Assembly: GCA_044354975.1 (NCBI GenBank)
Contig: JBIKZA010000009.1
Span: 1 to 53,312, forward strand
Source: CAIZGX01 sp044354975
GTDB taxonomy: Bacteria; Bacteroidota; Bacteroidia; Flavobacteriales_D; Sanyastnellaceae
DNA length: 53,312 nt
Direction: 5' to 3'
Below are positions 18,119 through 26,806 of the stretch, piece by piece (positions within the stretch are counted from its first letter, which is position 1; each line of letters begins with the position of its first letter). The translations under genes and the position numbers were made by a program. Under the pieces are notes generated by a model, which made no database searches, was not told the DNA's origin, and saw nothing but the letters and a program-made list of their open reading frames with translations.

Positions 18119-19144
18119 TTATTTCGTTTCAATGTATTCATTCAATTCTTCGGTGCTAGAGTCGAAGCTAAATCCTTGGCTTACATTGTAGTAGTTGTTC
18201 TGATCGAAGCAATAGTCGTAAGCGTATTTGGTAAACTCTAAGCGACTTTCGTCGAATCCGAAAATCTTCATGATTTCAAGAATTTGATCGGTTGTCAAAC
18301 AGTTTGCCTTAGCAACCTGTTTTGCTGTAGAAAGCTTCGTTTCATCGAACCCCTTGCTTTCAATGGTTTGTTTGGCTTTGCCGAAGCTTACCGCGTCCAT
18401 AGAACGTGTGCAATTTCCATTTCCAACGATGGTTGCATTGGAAGGTTGAGTTTGTGCCGGTTCGCTTGGACGAGTTGTATGCGCCGGAACGGTCATGTTT
18501 ATACCCATGTTCATTCCATCTACGTTGATATTCATTCCCACATTGCCATTGCCTGTATTGCTGCCATCGTTCACGTTTACATTCATTCCCATGTTCACGC
18601 CGTCTACGTTAATGTTCATGCCAATGCTCCCCGTATTATTTTGATTGGAATTGGTCCCGGTAACTGTTGTTGTGGTTGTTGTTTGGCTAGTTCCACCTGA
18701 TTGGACATTAGTATTTGTCTGGGTAGCACTTGGCGCCGCAGGCGCATCATCCACAACTGCAAAATCTTTCGCAGCGCTATTGTCTGGGGTTGTATTGGTT
18801 TGTGCGGTTGAAGAAATAGGGTTCTCTGTGTAGTAACGGAGTACATATTCTCCTTTTTTATTCTTTTTGACTTGATAAGTCACTTCCATTCCTGCATGAA
18901 GAGCGAAGTTGTTATTGGAGAAATCGGCTAGGGCAGCATCTTGAAAATCTACACGCGCCTGATAAAACTCAGAGGTCAGATTTTGAAGCTTTACGTTTGA
19001 TTGTGGCGCGCTATTCATAGACTCACCGTTGAGGTAAAGGGTAAATTTCTCTCCGGCTTCAGAGTAAATAACAGCATTCATCTGTGCGAAAACACTAGAG
19101 AAAGCTACGATGCTTATCGCAACAAGGGTAATTTTTTTCATCAT
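18119..19144 (-). CDS. DUF4476 exported protein with Asn/Met/Gly repeats
   Basis: 341 residues. Signal peptide MMKKITLVAISIVAFSSVFA. Residues 22-110 are a beta-rich domain (VIYSEAGEKFTLYLNGE, YQVKKNKKGEYVLRYY). Residues about 112-172 are Thr/Asn/Ala-rich low complexity. Residues 175-217 hold two imperfect copies of GMNINVDGxNMG. The C-terminal 90 residues (DAVSFGKAKQTIESKGFDE, DQILEIMKIFGFDESRLEFT) match the DUF4476 pattern, a helical domain of unknown function common in Bacteroidota. It is the first gene of the exported-protein cluster and lies divergent to the saccharopine-dehydrogenase-like gene. Confidence 0.88.
   Translation of the reverse strand: MMKKITLVAISIVAFSSVFAQMNAVIYSEAGEKFTLYLNGESMNSAPQSNVKLQNLTSEFYQARVDFQDAALADFSNNNFALHAGMEVTYQVKKNKKGEYVLRYYTENPISSTAQTNTTPDNSAAKDFAVVDDAPAAPSATQTNTNVQSGGTSQTTTTTTVTGTNSNQNNTGSIGMNINVDGVNMGMNVNVNDGSNTGNGNVGMNINVDGMNMGINMTVPAHTTRPSEPAQTQPSNATIVGNGNCTRSMDAVSFGKAKQTIESKGFDETKLSTAKQVAKANCLTTDQILEIMKIFGFDESRLEFTKYAYDYCFDQNNYYNVSQGFSFDSSTEELNEYIETK
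18494..18622 (-). repeat. Coding repeat GMNINVDG(V/M)NMG
   Basis: Two imperfect copies, at residues about 175-191 and 203-217 of the DUF4476 protein, joined by an Asn/Gly/Ser linker. Seven methionines fall in 43 residues. The repetition produces a long artefactual open frame on the opposite strand. Confidence 0.75.
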
Positions 19145-19246
19145 TCTTATGAGGTTGTAGATGCGTAAATTTAGTTATGTTTTTACCTGTATAAAAGTTT
19201 ATGCCAAAAAATAAATTCTTAGGAAACAGATGCTAAGTGTATTCGC

Positions 19247-19254
19247 TAACTTTG
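19247..19254 (+). promoter_or_regulatory. -7 box (TAACTTTG) of the saccharopine-dehydrogenase-like gene
   Basis: Perfect TAnnTTTG match ending 6 bases before the ATG at 19261 and 12 before the ATG at 19267. No clear -33 TTG. It lies in the 116-base divergent gap with the DUF4476 gene. Confidence 0.45.
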
Positions 19255-19260
19255 TTTGCG

Positions 19261-20571
19261 ATGGAAATGAAGAAAATTATACTGTTCGGCGCTGGGAGAA
19301 GCGCACGCCATTTGGTTTCTTTTTTGGTTGAAGGAGCCAAATCTGGTAAGTGGAATGTTGTTGTCGCAGACACGAATGTTGCACATTGGATTGAAGAATA
19401 TGGTGATTTGGAGCAAGTGGAATTTATCGCAGGCGATGCAGGCGATGCAGCTTTCCGCCAAGGATTAATTACTCATTCAAGTCTCGTTATATCTATGCTT
19501 CCAGCCTTTATGCATGCGGAAGTTGTTCGCGATTGCATTAATTTTCACGTTCACGTTTTTACTCCAAGCTACGTAAGTCCAGAAGTAAATGCGATGCACG
19601 ATCGTGCTGTGCAAGAGGGTGTTTTAGTGTTAAATGAAATGGGTGTTGATCCTGGAATAGATCATATTTCGGCTATGGAAATCATTCATCGTTTGAAAGA
19701 ACAAGGCGCTGAAATAACATCGTTCGAATCATACACCGGAGGACTTGTTGCACCAGCGAGTGATGATAATCTTTGGGGATATAAAATTTCGTGGAATCCA
19801 CGAAATATCATTCTAGCGGGCAGTTCAGGACACGCCATGTACAGAGAAGACAACAAGCTTCGAATGGTTCCCTATCACAATTTATTTGATGAGGTCGATA
19901 CAATCGTTGCTTGTGACGGCGTTCGATATGATGCTTATGCCAATAGAAATTCTATTCATTATTTGGAATTATACGGATTAGAAAAAGTTCAAAAATTAGT
20001 AAGGGGTACACTGAGAAAGCAAGGATATTGCAGAGGGTGGGCTTTTTTAGTAAAAAATGGATTCACGAACGACGACACGAAAATTCCTGCAGGATCTTTT
20101 TCAACATGGTTAGACTTATCTCAATCGTTATTGGGTGTCAACTTCAACATAAAAAATGAAAGTCAGGAAATAGCTGCAATGCTTAATGAGATTGGTATTT
20201 TTAGTCATGAACCTTTGTTGAATATGGAGCAAACCTGTGCTCAGCATTTGCAACAATTACTCGAGAAGAAATGGGTGTTGAAGGAAGGTGATCGTGACAT
20301 GATTGTAATGGTGCACAAATTCGGATATGCGTTGAATGGAAAGAATTTCATGCTGAACTCATCTATGGTTTTGGAAGGTGACGATGAATTTAAGACGGCC
20401 ATGTCGAAGACTGTGGGGATGCCTATTGCTTTTGCTGTTGAACGATTGTTCAACGGAGATTTTTTATCAAGAGGAGTGCAAATTCCTGTCCTTCGAGAAT
20501 TCTATGAACCCTTACTGAACGATTTAAAGAATATTGGGATTTCATTTGTTGAAACTGTTGAAGAAGTATGA
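19261..20571 (+). CDS. Saccharopine dehydrogenase family protein
   Basis: 436 residues from the ATG at 19261 (MEMKK; ATG at 19267 is equally possible). The in-frame GTG at 19237 lies upstream of the -7 box and is rejected. It has an N-terminal Rossmann fold (KIILFGAGRSARHLVSFL) and the family marks NEMGVDPGIDHISAM and FESYTGGLVAP. The family joins or cleaves saccharopine between lysine and glutamate/2-aminoadipate semialdehyde using NAD(P). In Bacteroidota it is usually linked to lysine catabolism, which is inferred here because no partner enzyme is nearby. The stop overlaps the next start by four bases. Confidence 0.9.
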   Translation: MEMKKIILFGAGRSARHLVSFLVEGAKSGKWNVVVADTNVAHWIEEYGDLEQVEFIAGDAGDAAFRQGLITHSSLVISMLPAFMHAEVVRDCINFHVHVFTPSYVSPEVNAMHDRAVQEGVLVLNEMGVDPGIDHISAMEIIHRLKEQGAEITSFESYTGGLVAPASDDNLWGYKISWNPRNIILAGSSGHAMYREDNKLRMVPYHNLFDEVDTIVACDGVRYDAYANRNSIHYLELYGLEKVQKLVRGTLRKQGYCRGWAFLVKNGFTNDDTKIPAGSFSTWLDLSQSLLGVNFNIKNESQEIAAMLNEIGIFSHEPLLNMEQTCAQHLQQLLEKKWVLKEGDRDMIVMVHKFGYALNGKNFMLNSSMVLEGDDEFKTAMSKTVGMPIAFAVERLFNGDFLSRGVQIPVLREFYEPLLNDLKNIGISFVETVEEV

Positions 20572-21104
20572 AGAAACTGATTTTTCTACTTTGTTTTATG
20601 CCGCTCACCCTCTGGAGTCAGGAGTATCGGAAATGTCCGAGTTTTAATTCGGAAGAAAAGTGGGAGAATCAAGAAGCATTTGCTGCAAATGAAAAGGTTG
20701 TTTTAAATCTTTTGGAGTGGTTGACATCGACACCACCAACAGAGCAGTTGATAGAGCGAAGCGCAGCAAGCATTTTTGTTATGGAGTGGGTCACAAAGAA
20801 CCCGAATTTTAAGGTTAATGTAGAAGTTGGGCCTTATTCGGAGTATCTATTTACAGAGGATTTAATGTTGGGTTATTTGTTTGGAAATATATTGTATGCT
20901 CTACGTCATGAAGGAAATGGTAAGCCAGAGGCACAGCGACTTTCAGGGTTGAAGTCGCTATTGTTTTTAATTGAACATTCTGAAGCTTCTTCGAAGGATA
21001 GAGTTTTTAAACCGCTACTTCGAGCAAATAGAAGAGATGAGTTAAATGAATTTGATAAGGAAATGTGGTTGAACCATAAGTCTCAGGCCTTGTTATCACT
21101 ATAG
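20568..21104 (+). CDS. Small secreted protein, unknown function
   Basis: 178 residues. Signal peptide MKKLIFLLCFMPLTLWSQ, then a mainly helical mature part (VVLNLLEWLTSTPPTEQLIE, EDLMLGYLFGNILYALRHE). It overlaps the upstream dehydrogenase by ATGA and precedes ispH by 13 bases, so it probably sits in one transcript with both. I do not recognise a domain family; similar lone helical periplasmic proteins are common in this phylum. Confidence 0.75.
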   Translation: MKKLIFLLCFMPLTLWSQEYRKCPSFNSEEKWENQEAFAANEKVVLNLLEWLTSTPPTEQLIERSAASIFVMEWVTKNPNFKVNVEVGPYSEYLFTEDLMLGYLFGNILYALRHEGNGKPEAQRLSGLKSLLFLIEHSEASSKDRVFKPLLRANRRDELNEFDKEMWLNHKSQALLSL

Positions 21105-21117
21105 AAATTAAATTAGA

Positions 21118-22326
21118 ATGAAGAAGTTCGAGGTTCCAGAGCACTATAGATCGACAATTCTTGGACGAATAAAAGAAATTCGCAAAGTAAACGATCCACG
21201 CAAGAAGGATCACTCTCCGTTTGTTTTCATAATTGGAAAAACAGAAATCGTAATACCTCGTCATTTCGGATTTTGTTACGGTGTGGAAAACGCTATCGAA
21301 ATTGCCTTTAGAACAGTAACTGAAAATCCGGATAAACGAATTTTTCTTTTGGGTGAAATGATACACAATCCTCAGGTAAATGAAGATTTGTTGGCGGAAG
21401 GAATTCAATTTTTAGTGGATAACCAAGGGAATAGATTGATTGATTTTTCAACCTTGAGTTCAGAGGATATTGTGATTACTCCGGCTTTCGGAACAACTGT
21501 GGAAATGGCAGCAGAACTGGCTCAGTTGGGAGTGCATCTTGAAAGATACAATACGACTTGTCCGTTCGTTGAAAAGGTGTGGAAGCGCTCGGCAGAATTG
21601 GGAAATCGAGGCTATACCCTCGTTGTTCACGGAAAGTATTTGCATGAAGAGACGCGCGCGACGTTTTCGCATGCAGCGGAAACAGGTCCCGTTGTTGTTG
21701 TTCGAAACAAGAAGGAAGCTGAATTGCTTGCTAAATACATTCGCCGAGAATTGAGCGAAGAACAGTTTGAAATAGATTTCGGGAATAAATATTCAAAAGG
21801 CTTTTCGGTTTCAAGGGATTTGCAAAAAATAGGAGTGGTGAATCAAACCACAATGCTCGCAACAGAGACGCAAGAAATAGCAGCATATCTGAGAGATGTT
21901 GTTGTTGAAATGTATGGAGAAGATGCGACTACCGACACACGTGACACACTTTGTTACGCGACCAACGACAATCAGAATGCAACATTGGGAGTGCTAGAAA
22001 GTGGAGCACAGTTGGCAATAGTGGTGGGAGGTTTCAATTCTTCAAACACGATACAGATCGCAACTATTTTAGGCGAGAAGATGCCGGTTTATTTTGTGCG
22101 AAATGCAGATGATCTTGTTTCGAGCGAGAAAGCAATAGTTTTCAATTATTCAAATTTGAAGGAAGAGCAGATTGTTCCTTCCCTTCTTTTTGAAGAAAAT
22201 TTAAAGCTTATCGTAACAAGTGGTGCGTCTTGTCCAGACAGAACTGTCGATCTTGTTATTCAAAAAATTGTCGATTGGCGTGGGGAATCCGAGTCCATAG
22301 AAGCCGTCCTCGAAGGGCGCATATAA
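21118..22326 (+). CDS. ispH: 4-hydroxy-3-methylbut-2-enyl diphosphate reductase
   Basis: Last enzyme of the non-mevalonate (MEP) pathway; a [4Fe-4S] protein that makes IPP and DMAPP. 402 residues, the long form of the family rather than the roughly 310-residue E. coli form. The three cluster cysteines are visible in GFCYGVENA (Cys53), TTCPFVEKVW and SGASCPDRTVD. LLGEMIHNPQVN and VVGGFNSSNT are also family marks. It supplies the carotenoid operon encoded further along, and quinones. It follows the small secreted protein closely. Confidence 0.97.
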   Translation: MKKFEVPEHYRSTILGRIKEIRKVNDPRKKDHSPFVFIIGKTEIVIPRHFGFCYGVENAIEIAFRTVTENPDKRIFLLGEMIHNPQVNEDLLAEGIQFLVDNQGNRLIDFSTLSSEDIVITPAFGTTVEMAAELAQLGVHLERYNTTCPFVEKVWKRSAELGNRGYTLVVHGKYLHEETRATFSHAAETGPVVVVRNKKEAELLAKYIRRELSEEQFEIDFGNKYSKGFSVSRDLQKIGVVNQTTMLATETQEIAAYLRDVVVEMYGEDATTDTRDTLCYATNDNQNATLGVLESGAQLAIVVGGFNSSNTIQIATILGEKMPVYFVRNADDLVSSEKAIVFNYSNLKEEQIVPSLLFEENLKLIVTSGASCPDRTVDLVIQKIVDWRGESESIEAVLEGRI

Positions 22327-22365
22327 AGTGAATAATTCGAGGCACTCATTCGGTGCGTTCTGTTG

Positions 22366-22373
22366 TAAATTTG
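22366..22373 (+). promoter_or_regulatory. -7 box (TAAATTTG) of mutL
   Basis: Perfect TAnnTTTG match ending four bases before the mutL ATG, which implies a leaderless or nearly leaderless transcript. I see no -33 TTG at the usual distance. Confidence 0.45.
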
Positions 22374-22377
22374 AAAG

Positions 22378-24159
22378 ATGAATAGTTCGGGTGTCATACA
22401 ATTACTGTCTGATCAAGTTTCCAATCAAATTGCTGCTGGAGAAGTGGTTCAGCGTCCTTCTTCTGTTGTGAAGGAGTTGGTTGAGAATGCTGTAGACGCC
22501 GAAGCGACTCAAGTGCGCGTTGTGATAAAAGATTCCGGAAAGACGCTTATTCAAGTGGTTGATGATGGAAAAGGAATGAGTGAAGTAGATGCGCAGCTTT
22601 GTTTTGAGCGTCATGCAACTTCAAAAATTCGAAAGGCAGAAGATCTTTTCAATATTACTACAAAAGGATTTCGTGGGGAGGCTTTGGCCAGCATCGCTTC
22701 TGTTGCGCAGGTGGAATTGATTACCAAGCGCGAAGAGGATGAGAAAGGCGTGCGTATTGAAATTGATGGTGGAAAGTTGTTGGCGAATGAAACTGTTGAA
22801 GCGTCGAAAGGATCTGTTTTTTCGGTTCGAAATTTATTCTTCAATATACCCGCAAGACGATATTTTTTGAAAACCGATGCGATTGAGTTTCGGCATATTA
22901 TTGATGAATTTGAACGCGTAGCTCTGACACATCCCGATGTTCATTTTGTCCTAACGCACAATGGAAATGTCGTTTTCGATTTGCCTAAATCGAATTTGAA
23001 ACAGCGGTTGGTTCATGTGTTTGGAAGCAAATACAATGATCAGCTTATTCAGTTAGATGAAGACACAGAGATTGTTCGTATTTCTGGTTTTGTTGGAAGA
23101 CCCGAGATAGCGAAGCGAACACGAGGTGATCAATATTTTTTTGTAAATCAACGCTTCATTAAAAGTCCTTTTTTGAATCATGCGGTTCAACAGGCTTACG
23201 ATCAAATTCTTCCTTCAGGAAGTTTCCCTTTTTATTTAATTGCTCTAGACGTTCCTCCTTCATCTATAGATATTAATATTCATCCGACGAAGACGGAAAT
23301 TAAGTTTCAAGATGAACGTAGCATTCACGCATTGTTGCATGCTGCGGTGAGAAGGGGGTTGGGAAAAAATCAGGTTGCACCTTCGCTCGATTTCGAGCAA
23401 GAAAATATTCCTTTGACACAAGCGAGTCCGGGATCTGTGCGCATTCCTCAGGTAGATGTGGATCACGATTTCAATCCATTTCAAAAGTCTGATTCTTGGC
23501 AACAGAAGTCGCGCAATTGGATGGAACAATTTGCGCAAGCTGGATTCGGATTCGAAAAGGAGAGTGAAGTTCAGCAAGAGCAAATCGAATTCGATTCAGA
23601 TGATTGGGAAGGTGGTGTGCCGTTTCAAATAGGAAGAGTTATTATTGGCTGCGAAATAAATTCCGAGTTAAAGATGTTTCATCAAACTCGCCTGCATTGG
23701 CAAGTGCTGTTTGAAGAACATTCGAATCAGAATAGTCATTCATTTGTCGCGCAACAGTTGTTATTCCCTATTCAATTGCATGTTCAGCCAAAGGATATTT
23801 CCTTGCTTCAAACTCACGATGTATTATTGGCCTCGTTCGGATTTGAATTGAATTTGGAAAATGAGCCTGAGATTATCGCTGCTCCTGAAAGTTTGGATGA
23901 GCAAGCGGTTTTAAATTTTATTGAATTGGTTCTGGAGAGTTTAAGAATGGGCATTGAAGGACCAGATTTGCGAATGAATTTATTGAAGGATTATACGCGC
24001 AGATTGTCTGTGCGGAAAGGCCAAATGTTAACGTTGCCAGAGATGATAGATATGTTGGTTCGCTGGAACGCATGCGAGAATAAAAATTTCGCGCCCGATG
24101 GAAAGTCCATCGCCTTGACATTTGGAATAGATTATTTAGAAGATCAATTAGGAAAATAA
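22378..24159 (+). CDS. mutL: DNA mismatch repair protein MutL
   Basis: 593 residues. The N-terminal GHKL ATPase is intact: NQIAAGEVVQRPSSVVKELVENAVDA, DDGKGM, RHATSKI and TKGFRGEALASI. The dimerisation domain lies beyond an Asp/Glu/Gln-rich linker (about 340-415). The expected C-terminal metal site DQHAxxExxxxE is replaced by FHQTRLHWQVLFE at about 434-446, and the usual CPHGRP near the end is APDGKS (572-577). By sequence this MutL should lack endonuclease activity, like E. coli MutL. It is followed closely by two rhomboid genes. Confidence 0.97.
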   Translation: MNSSGVIQLLSDQVSNQIAAGEVVQRPSSVVKELVENAVDAEATQVRVVIKDSGKTLIQVVDDGKGMSEVDAQLCFERHATSKIRKAEDLFNITTKGFRGEALASIASVAQVELITKREEDEKGVRIEIDGGKLLANETVEASKGSVFSVRNLFFNIPARRYFLKTDAIEFRHIIDEFERVALTHPDVHFVLTHNGNVVFDLPKSNLKQRLVHVFGSKYNDQLIQLDEDTEIVRISGFVGRPEIAKRTRGDQYFFVNQRFIKSPFLNHAVQQAYDQILPSGSFPFYLIALDVPPSSIDINIHPTKTEIKFQDERSIHALLHAAVRRGLGKNQVAPSLDFEQENIPLTQASPGSVRIPQVDVDHDFNPFQKSDSWQQKSRNWMEQFAQAGFGFEKESEVQQEQIEFDSDDWEGGVPFQIGRVIIGCEINSELKMFHQTRLHWQVLFEEHSNQNSHSFVAQQLLFPIQLHVQPKDISLLQTHDVLLASFGFELNLENEPEIIAAPESLDEQAVLNFIELVLESLRMGIEGPDLRMNLLKDYTRRLSVRKGQMLTLPEMIDMLVRWNACENKNFAPDGKSIALTFGIDYLEDQLGK

Positions 24160-24165
24160 AGCATT

Positions 24166-24870
24166 ATGAGAATGAATCTTACTCCGGCGGTTAAGAACAT
24201 AATAATTATTAATGTTCTTATTTACTTAGCCTGTTTCGTTGTTCCTGGATTGAACGACGCTTTAACCGGCTACTATTTTTCGAGTCCGAATTTCCGTCCA
24301 TGGCAGATTGTTACGCATATGTTCATGCATTCGCAATATGATTTCACGCATATATTTTTTAATATGTATGCCTTGTATTTATTTGGAACGGCGCTTGAAA
24401 ATTATTGGGGCACGAAGAAGTTTGTTATCTATTACATGACCTGTGGAGTGGGAGCATTTTTTTTGCACATGGGCGTGAGTTATTTGGAAATTCAGAAGAT
24501 GATGCAAGTCCTTTCTGATAAAGAAGTGTATCAGGTAATGATTACAGGATTGGAAGAGGGAAGAACATACAAAGCCCAAATGGTTGAGTTGTATTCCGCC
24601 ATAAACACCGGTGTAGTAGGTGCTTCAGGTGCTGTATTCGGCGTCTTGTTGGGATTCGGAATGTTATTCCCGAACACAGAATTAATGTTGTTATTCCCAC
24701 CTATTCCGCTTAAAGCGAAATATTTCGTTATGATTTATGGAGCTATTGAATTCTATTTGGCTATGCGTCAAACTACTGGCGACAACGTGGCGCATTATGC
24801 GCATTTAGGTGGTATGCTTTTCGGTTATCTTCTGCTTAAATATTGGCAGAAAAATTCGAAAGCATGGTAA
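24166..24870 (+). CDS. Rhomboid family intramembrane serine protease
   Basis: 234 residues with about six transmembrane helices. The catalytic serine is Ser154 in VGASGAVFG and the histidine is His213 in HYAHLGGMLFGY, so it should be active. The FNMYAL stretch at about 65-70 fits the oxyanion helix. Substrate unknown. It begins 6 bases after mutL stops, and its stop overlaps the next rhomboid start. Confidence 0.93.
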   Translation: MRMNLTPAVKNIIIINVLIYLACFVVPGLNDALTGYYFSSPNFRPWQIVTHMFMHSQYDFTHIFFNMYALYLFGTALENYWGTKKFVIYYMTCGVGAFFLHMGVSYLEIQKMMQVLSDKEVYQVMITGLEEGRTYKAQMVELYSAINTGVVGASGAVFGVLLGFGMLFPNTELMLLFPPIPLKAKYFVMIYGAIEFYLAMRQTTGDNVAHYAHLGGMLFGYLLLKYWQKNSKAW

Positions 24871-25685
24871 TGCGTTTTCGCGCGACTTCTATTGGATTAA
24901 AATTATTGTCCGCTCTGTTGGCATTTGGTTTTATTGTGCGTTTAGTCGTTGTTCTACTTTCAGTTAATTCTGGTGGCGCTGCGGATGTTGCAGCATTTGA
25001 TTCTTACGTTGGTTTTTCGACGAAAAGTGATTCTATATCTTGGTTTTGGACTTGGCTTACGTACAGCTTTTTTCATGCTGAGGTTAGTCATTTCATTTGG
25101 AATTATCTCTTGTTGTTGCTCTTGATTTTTTGGTCCAAGGAACGCTATACCGGATTTAGTGCTTTGAAATATTGGATAGCGGGTGCAGCGGGCGGATTAG
25201 CCTTTCTTTTATGCATTGAAAAGGAGGTGTCGCTCATTGGAGCTTCATCGGGAATAACCGCCCTTTGGGTAGGTTGGTTATTTTTCAATTTTGGAAAGAA
25301 TGGAGAAAGAGGCTTGTCTTTTTGGTTAGGATGCGCTGTCTTTTTATTTTTGGAAGTCATTGACATTGCGAATTACGAAGCTCGGAACTTGTCGCTTTTT
25401 GCACATCTTGGTGGAGCGATTGGTGGAATGTTAGTGGCAGTGTCGGAAAAATATAATTTCGTCGAAATGAATTGGATTGAAAAGATATTCTCGTGGTTTA
25501 AGCCTTCGCCGAAACTTACGGTCAAGCGCAGCAATAAACGGTTCCAAACAGATGATGAGTTTAATGCAGAGCGTAAATTGAGAGAAGATTATTTGAACTC
25601 AATTTTAGACAAAATTTCACGTTCGGGATTTGAGAGTCTATCCGTAAAAGAAAAACAGTTTCTAGAGCAACACAAAGAGAAGTAA
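24870..25685 (+). CDS. Rhomboid protease with C-terminal helical extension (DUF6576-like)
   Basis: 271 residues from the ATG at 24870, which shares one base with the previous stop (TAATG); in-frame ATGs at 24843 and 24864 are possible. Six or so transmembrane helices, catalytic motif LIGASSGITALWVG and histidine in LFAHLGGAIGGM. The cytoplasmic tail of about 60 residues (LREDYLNSILDKISRSG, LSVKEKQFLEQ) matches the short DUF6576-type domain I associate with Bacteroidota rhomboids. The next gene overlaps by one base. The pair of adjacent rhomboids suggests related but separate substrates. Confidence 0.92.
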   Translation: MRFRATSIGLKLLSALLAFGFIVRLVVVLLSVNSGGAADVAAFDSYVGFSTKSDSISWFWTWLTYSFFHAEVSHFIWNYLLLLLLIFWSKERYTGFSALKYWIAGAAGGLAFLLCIEKEVSLIGASSGITALWVGWLFFNFGKNGERGLSFWLGCAVFLFLEVIDIANYEARNLSLFAHLGGAIGGMLVAVSEKYNFVEMNWIEKIFSWFKPSPKLTVKRSNKRFQTDDEFNAERKLREDYLNSILDKISRSGFESLSVKEKQFLEQHKEK

Positions 25686-26806
25686 TGGAATCGCCGACGC
25701 AAGAAATAAAGAAGTTGAGTCATTGGAGTAAGCTGGTGCGATTTGTTTTTCGCCTTCTTAGCCTTGTGATCATTTCATTTTATTTGTTGTCTTACACCTC
25801 GGCGCATTTTACCCCAAGTGTTTTTATGTTTTTTAGTGTTTTGGGTTTGTTTTTTTTACCGCTTTTATTGGTCTTTGTTTTAGCGGCAATTGTTATGGCC
25901 TTTCGAAAAGAATGGAAGTGGCTTATAGCTTTTGGTGTTTGTTTTGTTTTTTCACTTCCAGATTTACTCTCTTTTTTTAATTTTAATTCAACGAAGGAGC
26001 ACGAAGCAAAGGAATTGGGAATGACTGTAATGACCCACAACACACATCTCATGGGTTATTATGATGGAGAGAATGCGAAAAGAAATAGAGATGCAATACT
26101 GAATGAGATTCAACAAGTAAAACCCAATATTCTTTGTCTACAAGAGTGCTATTGGAATACGAATGGAGGTGATTTTCTATCGGAGCAATCGCGGAATGAA
26201 ATTCTAAAAGGATACTCAGTCCATGAGAGGTCTACTCATGTTTTATCCGATGGAGGCAGATTCGGATTGGTTATTTTTTCTAATTATCCTGTTGTCAGTC
26301 AGGGGCAAGTTCCGTTTGAAAATGAAGTGAATAATTTTTGTATTTATTTAGATGTTTTAGTTGGAAGTGATACCGTGCGCATATATAATGCGCACTTGCA
26401 AAGTTTTCGATTGAAGAAAAAGTCTCTTGATCTTTTCGATGAAAACATTGATATGAATGAAATTCAAAATGAGAGCAAACCTCTCTTTATTCAATTGTAT
26501 CGTTCTTCATTGAAACGTTCACGACAAGCGAATGTTCTTGCGGCACATGTAGAGGCATGCACGTACAAAGTTATTTTAACAGGCGATTTTAATGACACCC
26601 CCATTTCGTATACCTACAATCGATTAACGAAAAAGTTATTTGATAGCTTCAAAGATGCAGGGAAGGGAATCGGAAGCACCTACCGAGGACCTCTTCTTGG
26701 GCTGCGAATAGACTATGTTTTACATAGTGAGAGCCTGAAAGCTCGAAGTTATATAACCAGTGAAGCGGGATTCTCAGACCATCATCCAGTGATTGTCAAG
26801 TTTTAG
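25685..26806 (+). CDS. Membrane-anchored endonuclease/exonuclease/phosphatase (EEP) family protein
   Basis: 373 residues. Three predicted transmembrane helices occupy about residues 15-105, then an EEP domain facing outwards or the periplasm. Metal and catalytic residues lie in MTHNTHLMG, CLQECYWN, YNAHLQSF, GDFNDTP and SDHHPVIV. The family cleaves phosphodiesters in nucleic acids, lipids or inositol phosphates; which one cannot be told. It shares one base with the upstream rhomboid gene (TAATG) and overlaps the convergent lycopene cyclase gene by 11 bases. Confidence 0.9.
   Translation: MESPTQEIKKLSHWSKLVRFVFRLLSLVIISFYLLSYTSAHFTPSVFMFFSVLGLFFLPLLLVFVLAAIVMAFRKEWKWLIAFGVCFVFSLPDLLSFFNFNSTKEHEAKELGMTVMTHNTHLMGYYDGENAKRNRDAILNEIQQVKPNILCLQECYWNTNGGDFLSEQSRNEILKGYSVHERSTHVLSDGGRFGLVIFSNYPVVSQGQVPFENEVNNFCIYLDVLVGSDTVRIYNAHLQSFRLKKKSLDLFDENIDMNEIQNESKPLFIQLYRSSLKRSRQANVLAAHVEACTYKVILTGDFNDTPISYTYNRLTKKLFDSFKDAGKGIGSTYRGPLLGLRIDYVLHSESLKARSYITSEAGFSDHHPVIVKF

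Noticed and set aside
18284..18700. 138-codon plus-strand open frame rich in His, Val and Ile
   Set aside because: It lies exactly opposite the Asn/Met/Gly repeats of the DUF4476 gene and mirrors their repetition; it has no start context and no recognisable domain.
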